DNA from: Streptomyces subrutilus
GTDB taxonomy: Bacteria > Actinomycetota > Actinomycetes > Streptomycetales > Streptomycetaceae
Assembly (NCBI RefSeq): GCF_008704535.1
Contig: NZ_CP023701.1
Coordinates: forward strand, 2,852,001-2,916,000
Reading direction: 5' to 3'
Length of the DNA: 64,000 nt
The position numbers and the translations under genes were made by a program. Under the pieces are notes generated by a model. That model was not told the DNA's origin. It saw only the letters and a list, made by a program, of their open reading frames with translations, and did no database searches. Positions 7,456 through 16,426 of this stretch are shown in pieces (the first letter of the stretch is position 1; every line of letters starts with the position of its first letter).

Positions 7456-9360
7456 CTACTTCGCGGACTTGGCGCGCGACGCGGTGCGCGAGCGGTCCTT
7501 CTGGTCCAGGACGACCTTGCGGATGCGGACGGCCTCCGGGGTCACCTCGACGCACTCGTCGTCGCGGCAGAACTCCAGGGACTGCTCCAGGGAGAGCCTG
7601 CGCGGCGGCACCACGTTCTCGGTGTTGTCCGCGGAAGCCGCACGCATGTTGGTGAGCTTCTTCTCCTTGGTGATGTTCACGTCCATGTCGTCGGAGCGCG
7701 AGTTCTCGCCGACGATCATGCCCTCGTACACCTCGGTGCCGGGCTCGGTGAACAGGACGCCGCGCTCCTGGAGGTTGATCATCGCGAACGGCGTGACCGA
7801 ACCCGCGCGGTCCGCGACCAGCGAGCCGTTGTTGCGGGTGACCAGCGGGCCGAACCACGGCTCCAGGCCCTCGTGGATGGAGTGCGCGATGCCGGTGCCG
7901 CGCGTACCGGTGAGGAACTCGGTGCGGAAGCCGATGAGGCCGCGCGACGGGACGACGAACTCCATGCGGACCCAGCCGGAGCCGTGGTTCGACATGTTGT
8001 CCATGCGGCCCTTGCGGACGCCCATGAGCTGCGTGACCGCGCCCATGTGCTCCTCGGGGACGTCGACCGTCATGCGCTCGACCGGCTCGTGCACCTTGCC
8101 GTCGATCTCCTGCGTGACCACCTGCGGCTTGCCGATGGTCAGCTCGAAGCCCTCGCGGCGCATCTGCTCGACCAGGATGGCGAGCGCGAGCTCACCGCGG
8201 CCCTGGACCTCCCAGGCGTCGGGGCGCTCGGTGTCCAGGACGCGGAGCGAGACGTTGCCGACGAGCTCGCGGTCGAGGCGGTCCTTGACCTGGCGGGCGG
8301 TGACCTTGCGGTCCTTGACCGCGGACTTGGCGTCCGCGCCCTTGCCGCTGCCGCCGCGGCCGACCATCGGGGAGGTGTTCGTGCCGATGGTCATGGAGAT
8401 CGCCGGCTCGTCGACCGAGATCAGCGGCAGCGCGATCGGGTTCTCCGGGTCGGCCAGGGTCTCGCCGATCATGATGTCGGGGAAACCGGCGACCGCGCAG
8501 ATGTCACCCGGGCCCGCCACCTCGGCCGGCTTGCGGGTGAGCGCCTCGGTCATCATCAGCTCGGTGATGCGGACGTTGGAGATGGTGCCGTCGCGCTTGA
8601 TCCACGCGACGGTCTGGCCCTTGCGCAGCTCGCCCTGCTCGACGCGGACGAGCGCGATGCGGCCGAGGAAGTTGTCGGCGTCCAGGTTGGTGACGTGGGC
8701 CTGGAGGGGGGCCTCCTCGTCGAAGACCGGGGCCGGGACGTGCTCCAGGATGGTGGAGAAGAACGGCTCCAGGCTGTCGCTGTCCGCGGGGACCGTGCCG
8801 TCCTCCGGCTTGGTCAGCGAGGCGACGCCGTCACGGCCGCAGGCGTAGACGATCGGGAACTCGATCTGGTCCTCGTCCGCGTCCAGGTCGAGGAAGAGGT
8901 CGTACGTCTCGTTGACGACCTCGTCGATCCGGGAGTCCGGGCGGTCGGTCTTGTTGATGCACAGGATGACCGGCATCTTCGCCTGCAGGGCCTTGCGCAG
9001 GACGAACCGGGTCTGGGGCAGCGGACCCTCGGAGGCGTCCACCAGCAGCACGACCGCGTCCACCATCGACAGACCGCGCTCGACCTCACCACCGAAGTCG
9101 GCGTGGCCGGGGGTGTCGATGATGTTGATCGTGATGGGCGCCCCGCCGTCCTTGGGGTGGTACTTCACCGCCGTGTTCTTGGCGAGGATCGTGATGCCCT
9201 TCTCACGCTCCAGGTCGTTCGAGTCCATCATGCGGTCGTCGAGGTGCTGGTGGGCGGCGAAGGCACCGGCCTGCTTGAGCATGGCATCGACGATGGTCGT
9301 CTTGCCATGGTCGACGTGGGCGACGATGGCGACGTTACGGATGTCGTGGCGCGTGGGCAC
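7456..9360 (-). CDS. typA: Translational GTPase TypA/BipA
   Basis: A 634-residue ribosome-associated GTPase of the EF-G/LepA superfamily; TypA/BipA binds the 70S ribosome under stress and cold and helps 50S assembly. G1 is AHVDHGKTT (residues 14-22), the switch I region contains EREKGITILAKNTA (51-64), G3 is DTPGH (82-86) and the NKTD motif follows. The BipA-specific C-terminal half includes SRGLIGFRTEFLTGTRG and the tail EDDECVEVTPEAVRIRK-like block. The GTG at 9360 gives the family start PTRHDIRNVAIVAHVDH, with GGGAGAA eight bases upstream. It is monocistronic, with a hairpin after it. The call is very secure. Confidence 0.97.
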   Translation of the reverse strand: MPTRHDIRNVAIVAHVDHGKTTIVDAMLKQAGAFAAHQHLDDRMMDSNDLEREKGITILAKNTAVKYHPKDGGAPITINIIDTPGHADFGGEVERGLSMVDAVVLLVDASEGPLPQTRFVLRKALQAKMPVILCINKTDRPDSRIDEVVNETYDLFLDLDADEDQIEFPIVYACGRDGVASLTKPEDGTVPADSDSLEPFFSTILEHVPAPVFDEEAPLQAHVTNLDADNFLGRIALVRVEQGELRKGQTVAWIKRDGTISNVRITELMMTEALTRKPAEVAGPGDICAVAGFPDIMIGETLADPENPIALPLISVDEPAISMTIGTNTSPMVGRGGSGKGADAKSAVKDRKVTARQVKDRLDRELVGNVSLRVLDTERPDAWEVQGRGELALAILVEQMRREGFELTIGKPQVVTQEIDGKVHEPVERMTVDVPEEHMGAVTQLMGVRKGRMDNMSNHGSGWVRMEFVVPSRGLIGFRTEFLTGTRGTGIAHSIHEGLEPWFGPLVTRNNGSLVADRAGSVTPFAMINLQERGVLFTEPGTEVYEGMIVGENSRSDDMDVNITKEKKLTNMRAASADNTENVVPPRRLSLEQSLEFCRDDECVEVTPEAVRIRKVVLDQKDRSRTASRAKSAK

Positions 9361-9587
9361 TTCGGCGCTTCTCCCGGGATCGTGGATGGCGTCGCGTACG
9401 GCCTGGCACGCGCGCCTCGACCGGGCGAAAACCTGCCACGGCCTTACCCCATGGTACGTCGCGCGGCGGGAACCGGCTGCCGGGGGGTCTGTCAAGAGGC
9501 CGGATGCATGAGGAGGACCGAGTGCGGGGTGGGGAGCCTCGGCCGCCGGTCCGGCCTGTGTTCCTGCGGGTCAACGGGTAGGAACGA

Positions 9588-9617
9588 CCTTGCCCGCCGG
9601 AGATCCGGCGGGCAAGG
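9588..9617 (-). terminator. Terminator of the downstream-ending binding-protein gene
   Basis: A perfect 14-bp stem (9588-9601 with 9604-9617) with only two unpaired bases at the tip in DNA. It lies 117 bases past the stop of the 9734-12211 gene and before typA, both on the minus strand. Confidence 0.7.
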
Positions 9618-9733
9618 GACTTGAGTCACATCTGAGCTAGCGGGGCCGCCGGTCCACCTCTCGGCAACCGGTTTGTCACCACTTCTTCTCCCTCTTCCGG
9701 CCCACGTCCCGGGCGCGTCGGGCGGGGTCCGGG

Positions 9734-12211
9734 CTACTTGTTCTTCTTGTCCTTGGCGGTCGGCGGCTTCTTCCAGCCGATGTCCTGGTACCGGGGGGCG
9801 CCGAGGCCGAAGGCTCCCGCGTTGGCCAGGCTCGGCTTGGTCGCCACCAGCTCGGGGCGCTGGTAGAGCGGGATGGAGCCGGCGGCGGCCCAGATCCGGG
9901 CGTCCGCCTTGCGCACGAGCTCGCGCGACTGCTTCTCGTCGAGCTCGCCCAGCGCCTGGTCGAACAGCTGGTCGATGTGGTCGGTGCCGACCCGGGTGTA
10001 GTTCTGTTCGACGAGGAGCGAGCCGTCGGCGGCCGGCTCCGGCTTGACGAAGATCGGCCGGGCGTCGGTCGCCGGGTAGGCGGTGGCCGGCCAGGAGTAC
10101 AGGGCCAGGTCGTACAGGCCCGAGGCGACGTGGTCCTTGAAGAAGCTGTCGTCGGCCACCTTGGTGATCTCGGTGCTCACCCCGATCGTCCGCAGCATGC
10201 CGGAGATCCGCTCGCCGACCGCGCGCAGGGCCTCCGAGCCGGGTCCGGAGGGCAGGACGAACCGCAGGGCCAGCGGCTTGCCGTCCTTGGCGAGCATGGC
10301 GCCGGAGGTGCGCGCGGCCTGCTTGGCCGGGGAGGGGGAGGCCTTGTCGCCGTCGGCCGCGTCGTCGCGGGCCGGGCCGCGCTTGCCGTCGTCCTCCGCG
10401 CGGGCGGCGGCGGCGGCCGCACGGGCCGCGGCGGCCTGGGCCAGGAGCGAGGCGTGCTGGCCGGCCGCGAAGGGCTCGGGGGCCAGGACCGGGGAGGGCC
10501 GCTCGGGTCCGCCCCGCGCGAGGGCGCCGGCCTCGGCGTCCGCCGCGTCGGGGCCCCGGTCCGGGTCGTCGGCCAGGGCGCCGTCGCCGCTGTGGCCCTC
10601 GGCGTCCTCGGGGCGGCCGTCGGGGCCGTCCTCGTGCCCGTCCTCGTGGTCGTACGGGGCGCTGCCCGGGCGGTGCCCGCCGCCCCGGCCGTCGTCCTGG
10701 CCGACGATGTAGAGGCCGTCGTCGCCCGTGCCCGGGCCCGCCTGGGGCCGGGCGGCGGGGGTCTGAGCCGCCGGGGTCCGGCTCGACGGGGTCTTGGAGT
10801 CGTCCTGCTTGTCGCTCTCGGCGCCCGCCTTGGCGCCGGCCGGCTCGGTGATCCTGCCGCCCTTGCGCCAGCCGGCGTCGGCGAGCAGGGCCTGGGCCGC
10901 CCGGGTGTCCTGGCCGCCGAGGGCGCCGCTGTTGTCGGCGTAGGCCTGCTGCCCGGCCAGGGCGACGTGGCTGCCGACCGGCTCCGCGGGCAGGCCCAGC
11001 GGCTTCAGCACGACCTCGGCCAGGGCCTTGCGGTCCAGGGCGCGGGCCACGGCCCGGCGCACCCGCTCGTCCGCCAGCGGGCCGGAGGCGCCGTTCATCG
11101 CGAGCTGCGTGTAGACCGGCTCCAGGGACTTGCGGACGGTGAAGCCGCGCAGGGCCGTCTGCTCGGCCGCGTAGGTGCCGACCGCTTCGACGTGCTTCTG
11201 GCGGCGCTCCTGCTCCTCGGCCGCCTTGCCCTCGTCCGGGCCGTGGGCGACGGCCCACGACAGGGTGGCCTGGGCGGGGGTCAGGGAGGCGCCCGGGCCG
11301 TGGGCCGGGGCGCCGCCGGCGCCCGCCGCCGGGCCGCCCTTGCCGTCCCGGTGGGCCAGGGCGATGCGCTCGGCGCCGGCCCGGTCCACGTCGGCGAGGT
11401 CGACCTTCCCGGCGGCCAGCGCGGACGGGCGCTCGGCCCGCGGCACGGCCGTGAGCACCAGCGTGTCCAGCTTGGCGGGCTGTCCCCACCAGCGCGGGTT
11501 GCGGGTCAGGGCGACGGTGCCGGTCTTCTTGTCGACGGCGCCGAGGGCGAAGGGGCCCGCGGTGACCTTGAGCGCGCTGCGGGCGCCCTCGTTGAAGGCG
11601 TCCGGGGTGCCGGTGACCTGCTTGGGGTAGAGCGGGCTGAACAGGGAGCGCCAGTCGGTGTACGGCTTGGCGAAGGTGACCTTGACCTCCAGGTCGGTCT
11701 TGCCCCGCTCGATCTTCTCGATGCGGTCGTAGCCCGCGTTGCGGGCCGTCCAGTACGCGGTGTCCTTGCCGCTCAGCGCCCGCCACTGCGCGAGGAAGTC
11801 GGCGGCGCCGATCTCGCGGCCGTCGCTCCACACCGCCTGCTGGTTGAGCTTGTACAGGACCACCTGCTTCGGCTCGCGCTCGACGACCTCGGCCTTCTCC
11901 AGGTAGTCGGGATTGGCCACCGGCCGCCCCTTGCCGTCCAGGACGAACAGCTGGGGCAGCACGGCCCCGGCGATCCGGTTGGTGGCGGCGTCCGCGTCGG
12001 CCTGGAAGGTGTTCAGGGTCTCCGGGAGGGCGTCCACCGCCCAGCGCAGCACACCCCCGTCGGCGACCTTGTCACGGGCGGTCGTGGCGATGTCCTGGCC
12101 TGCGGCGGCCTGGCCGCCCTCGTCGTCACCCGCGCCGCAGCCCGTGAGCAGCGGCAGTGCGAGGACTCCCGAGGTCAGGAGCGCCAAGGACCTGCGCCTT
12201 CTCTGGGACAT
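9734..12211 (-). CDS. ABC transporter family 5 substrate-binding lipoprotein with a long low-complexity insert
   Basis: An 825-residue secreted lipoprotein. The signal peptide ends in the lipobox LLTGC (Cys near residue 25). The N-terminal part (about 50-460) and the C-terminal part (about 640-815) match the family 5 peptide/nickel-binding fold, for example LNQQAVWSDGREIGAADF. Between them lies an insert of roughly 150-200 residues rich in Asp, Gly, His, Ala and Pro, absent from ordinary OppA proteins of about 540 residues. The ATG at 12211 has GGAGG eight bases upstream. No permease or ATPase genes adjoin it, so it is an orphan binding protein that either borrows another transporter or acts otherwise. 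A terminator follows. The family is clear; the ligand and the insert's role are unknown. Confidence 0.85.
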   Translation of the reverse strand: MSQRRRRSLALLTSGVLALPLLTGCGAGDDEGGQAAAGQDIATTARDKVADGGVLRWAVDALPETLNTFQADADAATNRIAGAVLPQLFVLDGKGRPVANPDYLEKAEVVEREPKQVVLYKLNQQAVWSDGREIGAADFLAQWRALSGKDTAYWTARNAGYDRIEKIERGKTDLEVKVTFAKPYTDWRSLFSPLYPKQVTGTPDAFNEGARSALKVTAGPFALGAVDKKTGTVALTRNPRWWGQPAKLDTLVLTAVPRAERPSALAAGKVDLADVDRAGAERIALAHRDGKGGPAAGAGGAPAHGPGASLTPAQATLSWAVAHGPDEGKAAEEQERRQKHVEAVGTYAAEQTALRGFTVRKSLEPVYTQLAMNGASGPLADERVRRAVARALDRKALAEVVLKPLGLPAEPVGSHVALAGQQAYADNSGALGGQDTRAAQALLADAGWRKGGRITEPAGAKAGAESDKQDDSKTPSSRTPAAQTPAARPQAGPGTGDDGLYIVGQDDGRGGGHRPGSAPYDHEDGHEDGPDGRPEDAEGHSGDGALADDPDRGPDAADAEAGALARGGPERPSPVLAPEPFAAGQHASLLAQAAAARAAAAAARAEDDGKRGPARDDAADGDKASPSPAKQAARTSGAMLAKDGKPLALRFVLPSGPGSEALRAVGERISGMLRTIGVSTEITKVADDSFFKDHVASGLYDLALYSWPATAYPATDARPIFVKPEPAADGSLLVEQNYTRVGTDHIDQLFDQALGELDEKQSRELVRKADARIWAAAGSIPLYQRPELVATKPSLANAGAFGLGAPRYQDIGWKKPPTAKDKKNK

Positions 12212-12561
12212 GGGTGGTACCTCCGGGGCGGGGCGTGGGGGGAAGCATGATCACGTTCGGCGGTATATGGAGCTGATCACACCGGTTGCCGAAACCCACT
12301 GAAATCGACCACCCCCCACGCCCCTCGCAGCCGCCCCGCGCCACGCCGCGAACCCCACCCGTGCGGACCAATCCGGCTTGCGGGCCGCGCGCCCGTTCCC
12401 CCGCCCGAGGGAGGGCGGAGGCTCACGGAAGGGGCGTGCGGTTACCGGCCGTGCGCCGGGCAATCGCTGCACGTGCCTTCACAACCGGGGACGGGAGGCG
12501 CGACACTCGCAGCCGCACCACGAGCGTCGCCACCGCACCCCTGCGGAAGTGAGGGCACATC
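12212..12561. other. 350-bp divergent intergenic region
   Basis: This separates the minus-strand binding-protein gene from the plus-strand small-protein gene. Two copies of TGATCAC (near 12248 and 12273) flank a short AT-rich GGTATATGG, a plausible promoter area for the minus gene. No coding sequence seen. Confidence 0.45.
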
Positions 12562-12786
12562 ATGTCCCTGCACGACGATCTGACGGCCGTACGACGCGAC
12601 CTGGACCAGCTGACGCGCACGGTCGAGCGGCTGGAGCGGCAGGCCGGGCGGCCCCGCCCGGCGGCCCCGGCCGCCGAGTCCGACCCCTCACGGATGGTGG
12701 GCGTTCCGGACACCCCGTACGACAGCACGCTGTGGACGGACTCCGACGACGAGGGCCTGGGCGCCCGCGACCGCCGCGCCCCCTGA
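12562..12786 (+). CDS. Small acidic hypothetical protein with N-terminal coiled coil
   Basis: A 74-residue protein not assigned to a family. Residues 1-32 (start MSLHDDLTAVRRDLDQL) form an amphipathic heptad pattern typical of a short coiled coil. The rest is Pro/Ala-rich and then acidic (DSDDEG). No signal peptide or membrane segment. The ATG follows GAGGG at a normal distance, and codon third positions are nearly all G or C, supporting real coding. The stop is 58 bases before sdhC, in the same orientation, so it may be co-transcribed with the sdh genes. It could be a small structural or regulatory protein; no function is claimed. Confidence 0.65.
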   Translation: MSLHDDLTAVRRDLDQLTRTVERLERQAGRPRPAAPAAESDPSRMVGVPDTPYDSTLWTDSDDEGLGARDRRAP

Positions 12787-12844
12787 CGTCCCGCGTCCGC
12801 AGCCTCCCGCCCCAGCCGACCCCTCACTCCACCCGGAGTCCCCC

Positions 12845-13669
12845 TTGGCCACAGGCACGGAACCACCCCGACAGCGGCCCTCCGGCGTCCACGGCGCCTC
12901 CCGGGCGGCGATGGCGGCCCGGCACCTGCGGACCGACCGGTGGTGGCTGGCGCCCGCCGGCACCGCGGCCGGGCTGTTCGCCTTCGTCGTCTACTCGACC
13001 TGGCGGGCCTTCGCCGGCGCCGACTACTACGCGGCCCCCTACGTCTCGCCGTTCTACTCGCCGTGCCTCGCGGAGAACTGCCGCGAGATGCGCGGCGGCC
13101 CCAACTGGGACCTGTTCGGCAGCTGGTGGGGCCTGTCCCCCGCCCTGCTGGTCCTGGTCTTCCCGCTCGGTTTCCGGCTGACCTGCTACTACTACCGCAA
13201 GGCCTACTACCGGGGCTTCTGGGCCTCCCCGCCCGCCTGCGCCGTCGCCGAGCCCCACGCGCGCTACACCGGCGAGACCCGCTTCCCGCTGGTCCTGCAG
13301 AACGCGCACCGGTACTTCTTCTACGCGGCCGTCCCCGTCGCCGGCATCCTCACGTACGACACCGTGCTGACCTTCCGCGACGCCCAGTACGCCTGGGGCC
13401 ACATGGGCCTGGGGACGCTCCTGTTCCTCGTCAACATCACCCTGATCTGGGCGTACACCCTCTCGTGCCACTCCTGCCGGCACGTCATGGGCGGCCGGCT
13501 GCGGCATTTCTCCCGGCACCCCGTGCGCTACCGGCTGTGGGGCTGGGTCAGCCGTCTCAACGCCCGCCACATGCAGCTGGCCTGGGCCTCCCTGATCAGC
13601 GTCGCCGCCTGCGACTTCTACGTGTACCTGCTGGCCGGCGGCGCCTTCACCGACCCGAGGATCTTCTGA
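12845..13669 (+). CDS. sdhC: Succinate dehydrogenase / fumarate reductase cytochrome b membrane anchor subunit
   Basis: A 274-residue membrane protein with five predicted helices (about residues 38-62, 90-118, 145-170, 180-205 and 238-262). Conserved histidines (for example in QNAHRYFF, LSCHSCRH, NARHMQ) could ligate heme b. It is directly followed by the flavoprotein and iron-sulfur subunits, so it anchors the complex in the cytoplasmic membrane and passes electrons to quinone. One five-helix anchor, instead of two small ones, is typical of the Bacteroidetes- and epsilon-type enzymes also present in actinobacteria. The TTG at 12845 is chosen because GGAG stands six bases before it; a later ATG at 12911 would still keep all helices. 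The stop is one base before the sdhA start. Confidence 0.85.
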   Translation: MATGTEPPRQRPSGVHGASRAAMAARHLRTDRWWLAPAGTAAGLFAFVVYSTWRAFAGADYYAAPYVSPFYSPCLAENCREMRGGPNWDLFGSWWGLSPALLVLVFPLGFRLTCYYYRKAYYRGFWASPPACAVAEPHARYTGETRFPLVLQNAHRYFFYAAVPVAGILTYDTVLTFRDAQYAWGHMGLGTLLFLVNITLIWAYTLSCHSCRHVMGGRLRHFSRHPVRYRLWGWVSRLNARHMQLAWASLISVAACDFYVYLLAGGAFTDPRIF

Positions 13670-13670
13670 G

Positions 13671-15587
13671 ATGGCTCACGTGGAACGGCAGCAGTGGGAC
13701 GTGGTCGTGGTCGGCGCGGGCGGCGCCGGGCTGCGCGCCGCGATCGAGGCCCGCGAGCAGGGCGCCCGGACGGCGGTGATCTGCAAGTCGCTCTTCGGCA
13801 AGGCCCACACGGTGATGGCCGAAGGCGGGATCGCCGCCTCCCTGGGCAACGTCAACGAGGGCGACAACTGGCAGGTGCACTTCCGCGACACGATGCGCGG
13901 CGGCAAGTTCCTCAACCAGTGGCGGATGGCCGAGCTGCACGCCAAGGAGGCCCCGGACCGGGTCTGGGAGCTGGAGACCTGGGGCGCGCTCTTCGACCGG
14001 ACGCCGGACGGACGGATATCCCAGCGCAACTTCGGCGGCCACGAGTACCCGCGCCTCGCCCACGTCGGGGACCGTACGGGCCTGGAGCTGATCCGCACCC
14101 TCCAGCAGAAGGTGGTCGCCCTCCAGCAGGAGGACTTCGCGCGGTACGGGGACCACGAGGCCCGGCTCAGGGTCTTCCAGGAGTGCACGGTCACCCGCGT
14201 GCTGAAGGACCGCGGCCCGGCGGGCGGGCAGCGGGTCTCGGGGACCTTCTGCTACGAGCGCGAGACCGGCCGCTTCTTCGTCCTGGAGGCCCCGGCGGTG
14301 GTGCTGGCCACGGGCGGGATCGGCAAGTCCTTCAAGACCACCTCCAACTCCTGGGAGTACACCGGCGACGGGCACGCGCTGGCCCTGCTCGCGGGCGCGC
14401 CGCTGCTCAACATGGAGTTCGTGCAGTTCCACCCGACCGGCATGGTCTGGCCGCCGTCGGTCAAGGGCATCCTCGTCACCGAGTCGGTGCGCGGGGACGG
14501 CGGGGTGCTGCGCAACAGCGAGGGCCGGCGGTTCATGTTCGACTACGTGCCGGACGTGTTCAAGGAGAAGTACGCCGAGTCCCAGGAGGAGGGCGACCGC
14601 TGGTACGAGGATCCCGACCACAACCGGCGCCCGCCCGAGCTGCTCCCCCGCGACGAGGTGGCGCGGGCCATCAACGCGGAGGTCAAGGCGGGCCGCGGCT
14701 CCCCGCACGGCGGGGTCTTCCTGGACGTGTCGACGCGGATGCCGGCGGAGCGGATCAGGCGGCGGCTGCCGTCCATGTACCACCAGTTCAAGGAGCTGGC
14801 GGACGTGGACATCACGGCGGAGCCGATGGAGGTCGGCCCGACCTGCCACTACGTGATGGGCGGCATCGCGGTGGACTCGGAGACCGCCGCCGCGGTCGGG
14901 GTGCCGGGGCTCTTCGCGGCCGGGGAGGTCGCCGGCGGGATGCACGGCTCGAACCGGCTCGGCGGGAACTCCCTGTCCGACCTGCTGGTCTTCGGCCGCC
15001 GGGCCGGTCTGCACGCGGCGCGGCACGCCGCCGCCCCCGGGACCCGCCCGGCGGTCTCCGGGCGGGAGGTGGACGCGGCTGCCGCGGAGGCGCTGGCCCC
15101 GTTCCACGCCGCCGAGGGCGCGGAGAACCCGTACACGCTCCACCAGGAGCTCCAGACGGCCATGAACGACCTGGTCGGCATCATCCGCCGCGGGGCCGAG
15201 ATGGCCGAGGCGCTGGAGCGGCTCGCGGCGCTGCGCGTACGGGCCTCGCGGGCCGGGGTCGAGGGGCACCGCCAGTTCAACCCGGGCTGGCACCTGGCGC
15301 TGGACCTGCGCAACATGCTGCTGGTCGCCGAGTGCGTGGCCCGCGCGGCCCTGGAGCGCACCGAGAGCCGCGGCGGCCACACCCGCGAGGACTGCCCGGC
15401 GATGGAGCGCGACTGGCGGCCGGTGAACCTGCTGTGCCGGCCGGTGGACCCGGCGCCGGCCGATCCGGGCGCGGCCCGGATCGCCCTGGAACGCATCCGC
15501 ACCGAACCCATCCGGCCCGACCTGCTCGCGCTGTTCGAGAAGGAAGAGCTGGCCAAGTACCTCGCCGAAGAGGAGCTCCACGGGTGA
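13671..15587 (+). CDS. sdhA: Succinate dehydrogenase / fumarate reductase flavoprotein subunit
   Basis: A 638-residue flavoprotein that oxidises succinate to fumarate (or the reverse). The dinucleotide fold is at VVVVGAGGAGLRAA (residues 11-24). HTVMAEGGIAAS (46-57) contains the histidine that carries covalent FAD. HPTGMVWPPSVKG and VTESVRGDGG form the active site, and HGSNRLGGNSLSDLL is the C-terminal FAD signature. The ATG follows the sdhC stop by one base, and the end overlaps the sdhB GTG by four bases (GTGA), so the three genes are a tight operon with coupled translation. The length and the HEYPRLAHVGDRTG block fit the fumarate reductase-like branch rather than the usual mitochondrial-type SdhA. 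The direction in the cell is not decided by sequence. Confidence 0.93.
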   Translation: MAHVERQQWDVVVVGAGGAGLRAAIEAREQGARTAVICKSLFGKAHTVMAEGGIAASLGNVNEGDNWQVHFRDTMRGGKFLNQWRMAELHAKEAPDRVWELETWGALFDRTPDGRISQRNFGGHEYPRLAHVGDRTGLELIRTLQQKVVALQQEDFARYGDHEARLRVFQECTVTRVLKDRGPAGGQRVSGTFCYERETGRFFVLEAPAVVLATGGIGKSFKTTSNSWEYTGDGHALALLAGAPLLNMEFVQFHPTGMVWPPSVKGILVTESVRGDGGVLRNSEGRRFMFDYVPDVFKEKYAESQEEGDRWYEDPDHNRRPPELLPRDEVARAINAEVKAGRGSPHGGVFLDVSTRMPAERIRRRLPSMYHQFKELADVDITAEPMEVGPTCHYVMGGIAVDSETAAAVGVPGLFAAGEVAGGMHGSNRLGGNSLSDLLVFGRRAGLHAARHAAAPGTRPAVSGREVDAAAAEALAPFHAAEGAENPYTLHQELQTAMNDLVGIIRRGAEMAEALERLAALRVRASRAGVEGHRQFNPGWHLALDLRNMLLVAECVARAALERTESRGGHTREDCPAMERDWRPVNLLCRPVDPAPADPGAARIALERIRTEPIRPDLLALFEKEELAKYLAEEELHG

Positions 15588-16360
15588 CTGGCTACGACGC
15601 ACGCTTCCGGATCTGGCGGGGCGACGCCGAGGGCGGCGAACTGCGGGACTTCACCGTCGAGGTGAACGAGGGCGAGGTGGTCCTCGACGTCGTGCACCGG
15701 ATCCAGGCGACCCAGGCCGCGGACCTCGCGGTGCGCTGGAACTGCAAGGCGGGCAAGTGCGGCTCGTGCAGCGCGGAGGTCGACGGCCGGCCGCGGCTGA
15801 TGTGCATGACGCGGATGTCCGTCTTCGACCCCCGGGAGACGGTGACGATCACCCCGCTGCGCGCGTTCCCCGTCATCCGCGACCTGGTGACGGACGTGTC
15901 CTTCAACTACGCGAAGGCGCGCGAGGTGCCCGCCTTCGTGCCGCCCGAGGGGGTGGCTCCGGGCGCGTACCGGATGCAGCAGGTGGACGTGGAGCGCTCG
16001 CAGGAGTTCCGCAAGTGCATCGAGTGCTTCCTGTGCCAGGACACCTGCCACGTGGTGCGCGACCACGAGGAGAACAAGGCCGCCTTCGCCGGTCCCCGGT
16101 TCCTGATGCGGGTGGCGGAGCTGGACATGCACCCGCTGGACGCGGCACGGGAGGCGGGGCTGGACCGCGGGCGGGCGGCGCAGGAGGAGCACGGGCTCGG
16201 GTACTGCAACATCACCAAGTGCTGCACCGAGGTCTGCCCCGAGGGCATCAGGATCACCGACAACGCGCTGATCCCGCTGAAGGAGCGGGTGGCGGACCGC
16301 AAGTACGACCCGCTGGTCTGGCTGGGCAGCCGGATCGGCCGGCGCTCGGGCGGCTCGTAG
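15584..16360 (+). CDS. sdhB: Succinate dehydrogenase / fumarate reductase iron-sulfur subunit
   Basis: A 258-residue electron-transfer subunit. The ferredoxin-type N-terminal domain binds a 2Fe-2S cluster with Cys54, 59, 62 and 74 (WNCKAGKCGSC). The C-terminal domain has CIECFLCQDTC (Cys145, 148, 151, 155) and CNITKCCTEVCPEG (Cys208, 213, 214, 218) for the 4Fe-4S and 3Fe-4S clusters. It links the flavoprotein to the membrane cytochrome. The start is the GTG that overlaps the sdhA stop. A 24-bp perfect palindrome begins 19 bases after the stop and may end the operon. Confidence 0.94.
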   Translation: MTGYDARFRIWRGDAEGGELRDFTVEVNEGEVVLDVVHRIQATQAADLAVRWNCKAGKCGSCSAEVDGRPRLMCMTRMSVFDPRETVTITPLRAFPVIRDLVTDVSFNYAKAREVPAFVPPEGVAPGAYRMQQVDVERSQEFRKCIECFLCQDTCHVVRDHEENKAAFAGPRFLMRVAELDMHPLDAAREAGLDRGRAAQEEHGLGYCNITKCCTEVCPEGIRITDNALIPLKERVADRKYDPLVWLGSRIGRRSGGS

Positions 16361-16379
16361 GACGGGACGTACGGCGGCT

Positions 16380-16403
16380 CCTGCCTCCGCATGCGGAGGC
16401 AGG
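16380..16403. terminator. 24-bp perfect palindrome after sdhB, terminator or operator
   Basis: The sequence is its own reverse complement across 24 bases, centred on GCATGC. As RNA it gives a 10-bp stem with a CATG loop, 19 bases past the sdhB stop. It also lies just upstream of the -10-like TACCCT of the next gene, so it could serve as an operator instead. Confidence 0.6.
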
Positions 16404-16413
16404 AAACCGCCCA

Positions 16414-16419
16414 TACCCT
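16414..16419 (+). promoter_or_regulatory. -10 element of a likely leaderless transcript for the TPM gene
   Basis: TACCCT fits the TANNNT form and ends seven bases before the GTG at 16427, which has no ribosome binding site in front. This is the arrangement of leaderless mRNAs, which are common in Streptomyces. No good -35 hexamer is seen. Confidence 0.35.
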
Positions 16420-16426
16420 CCCAAGT

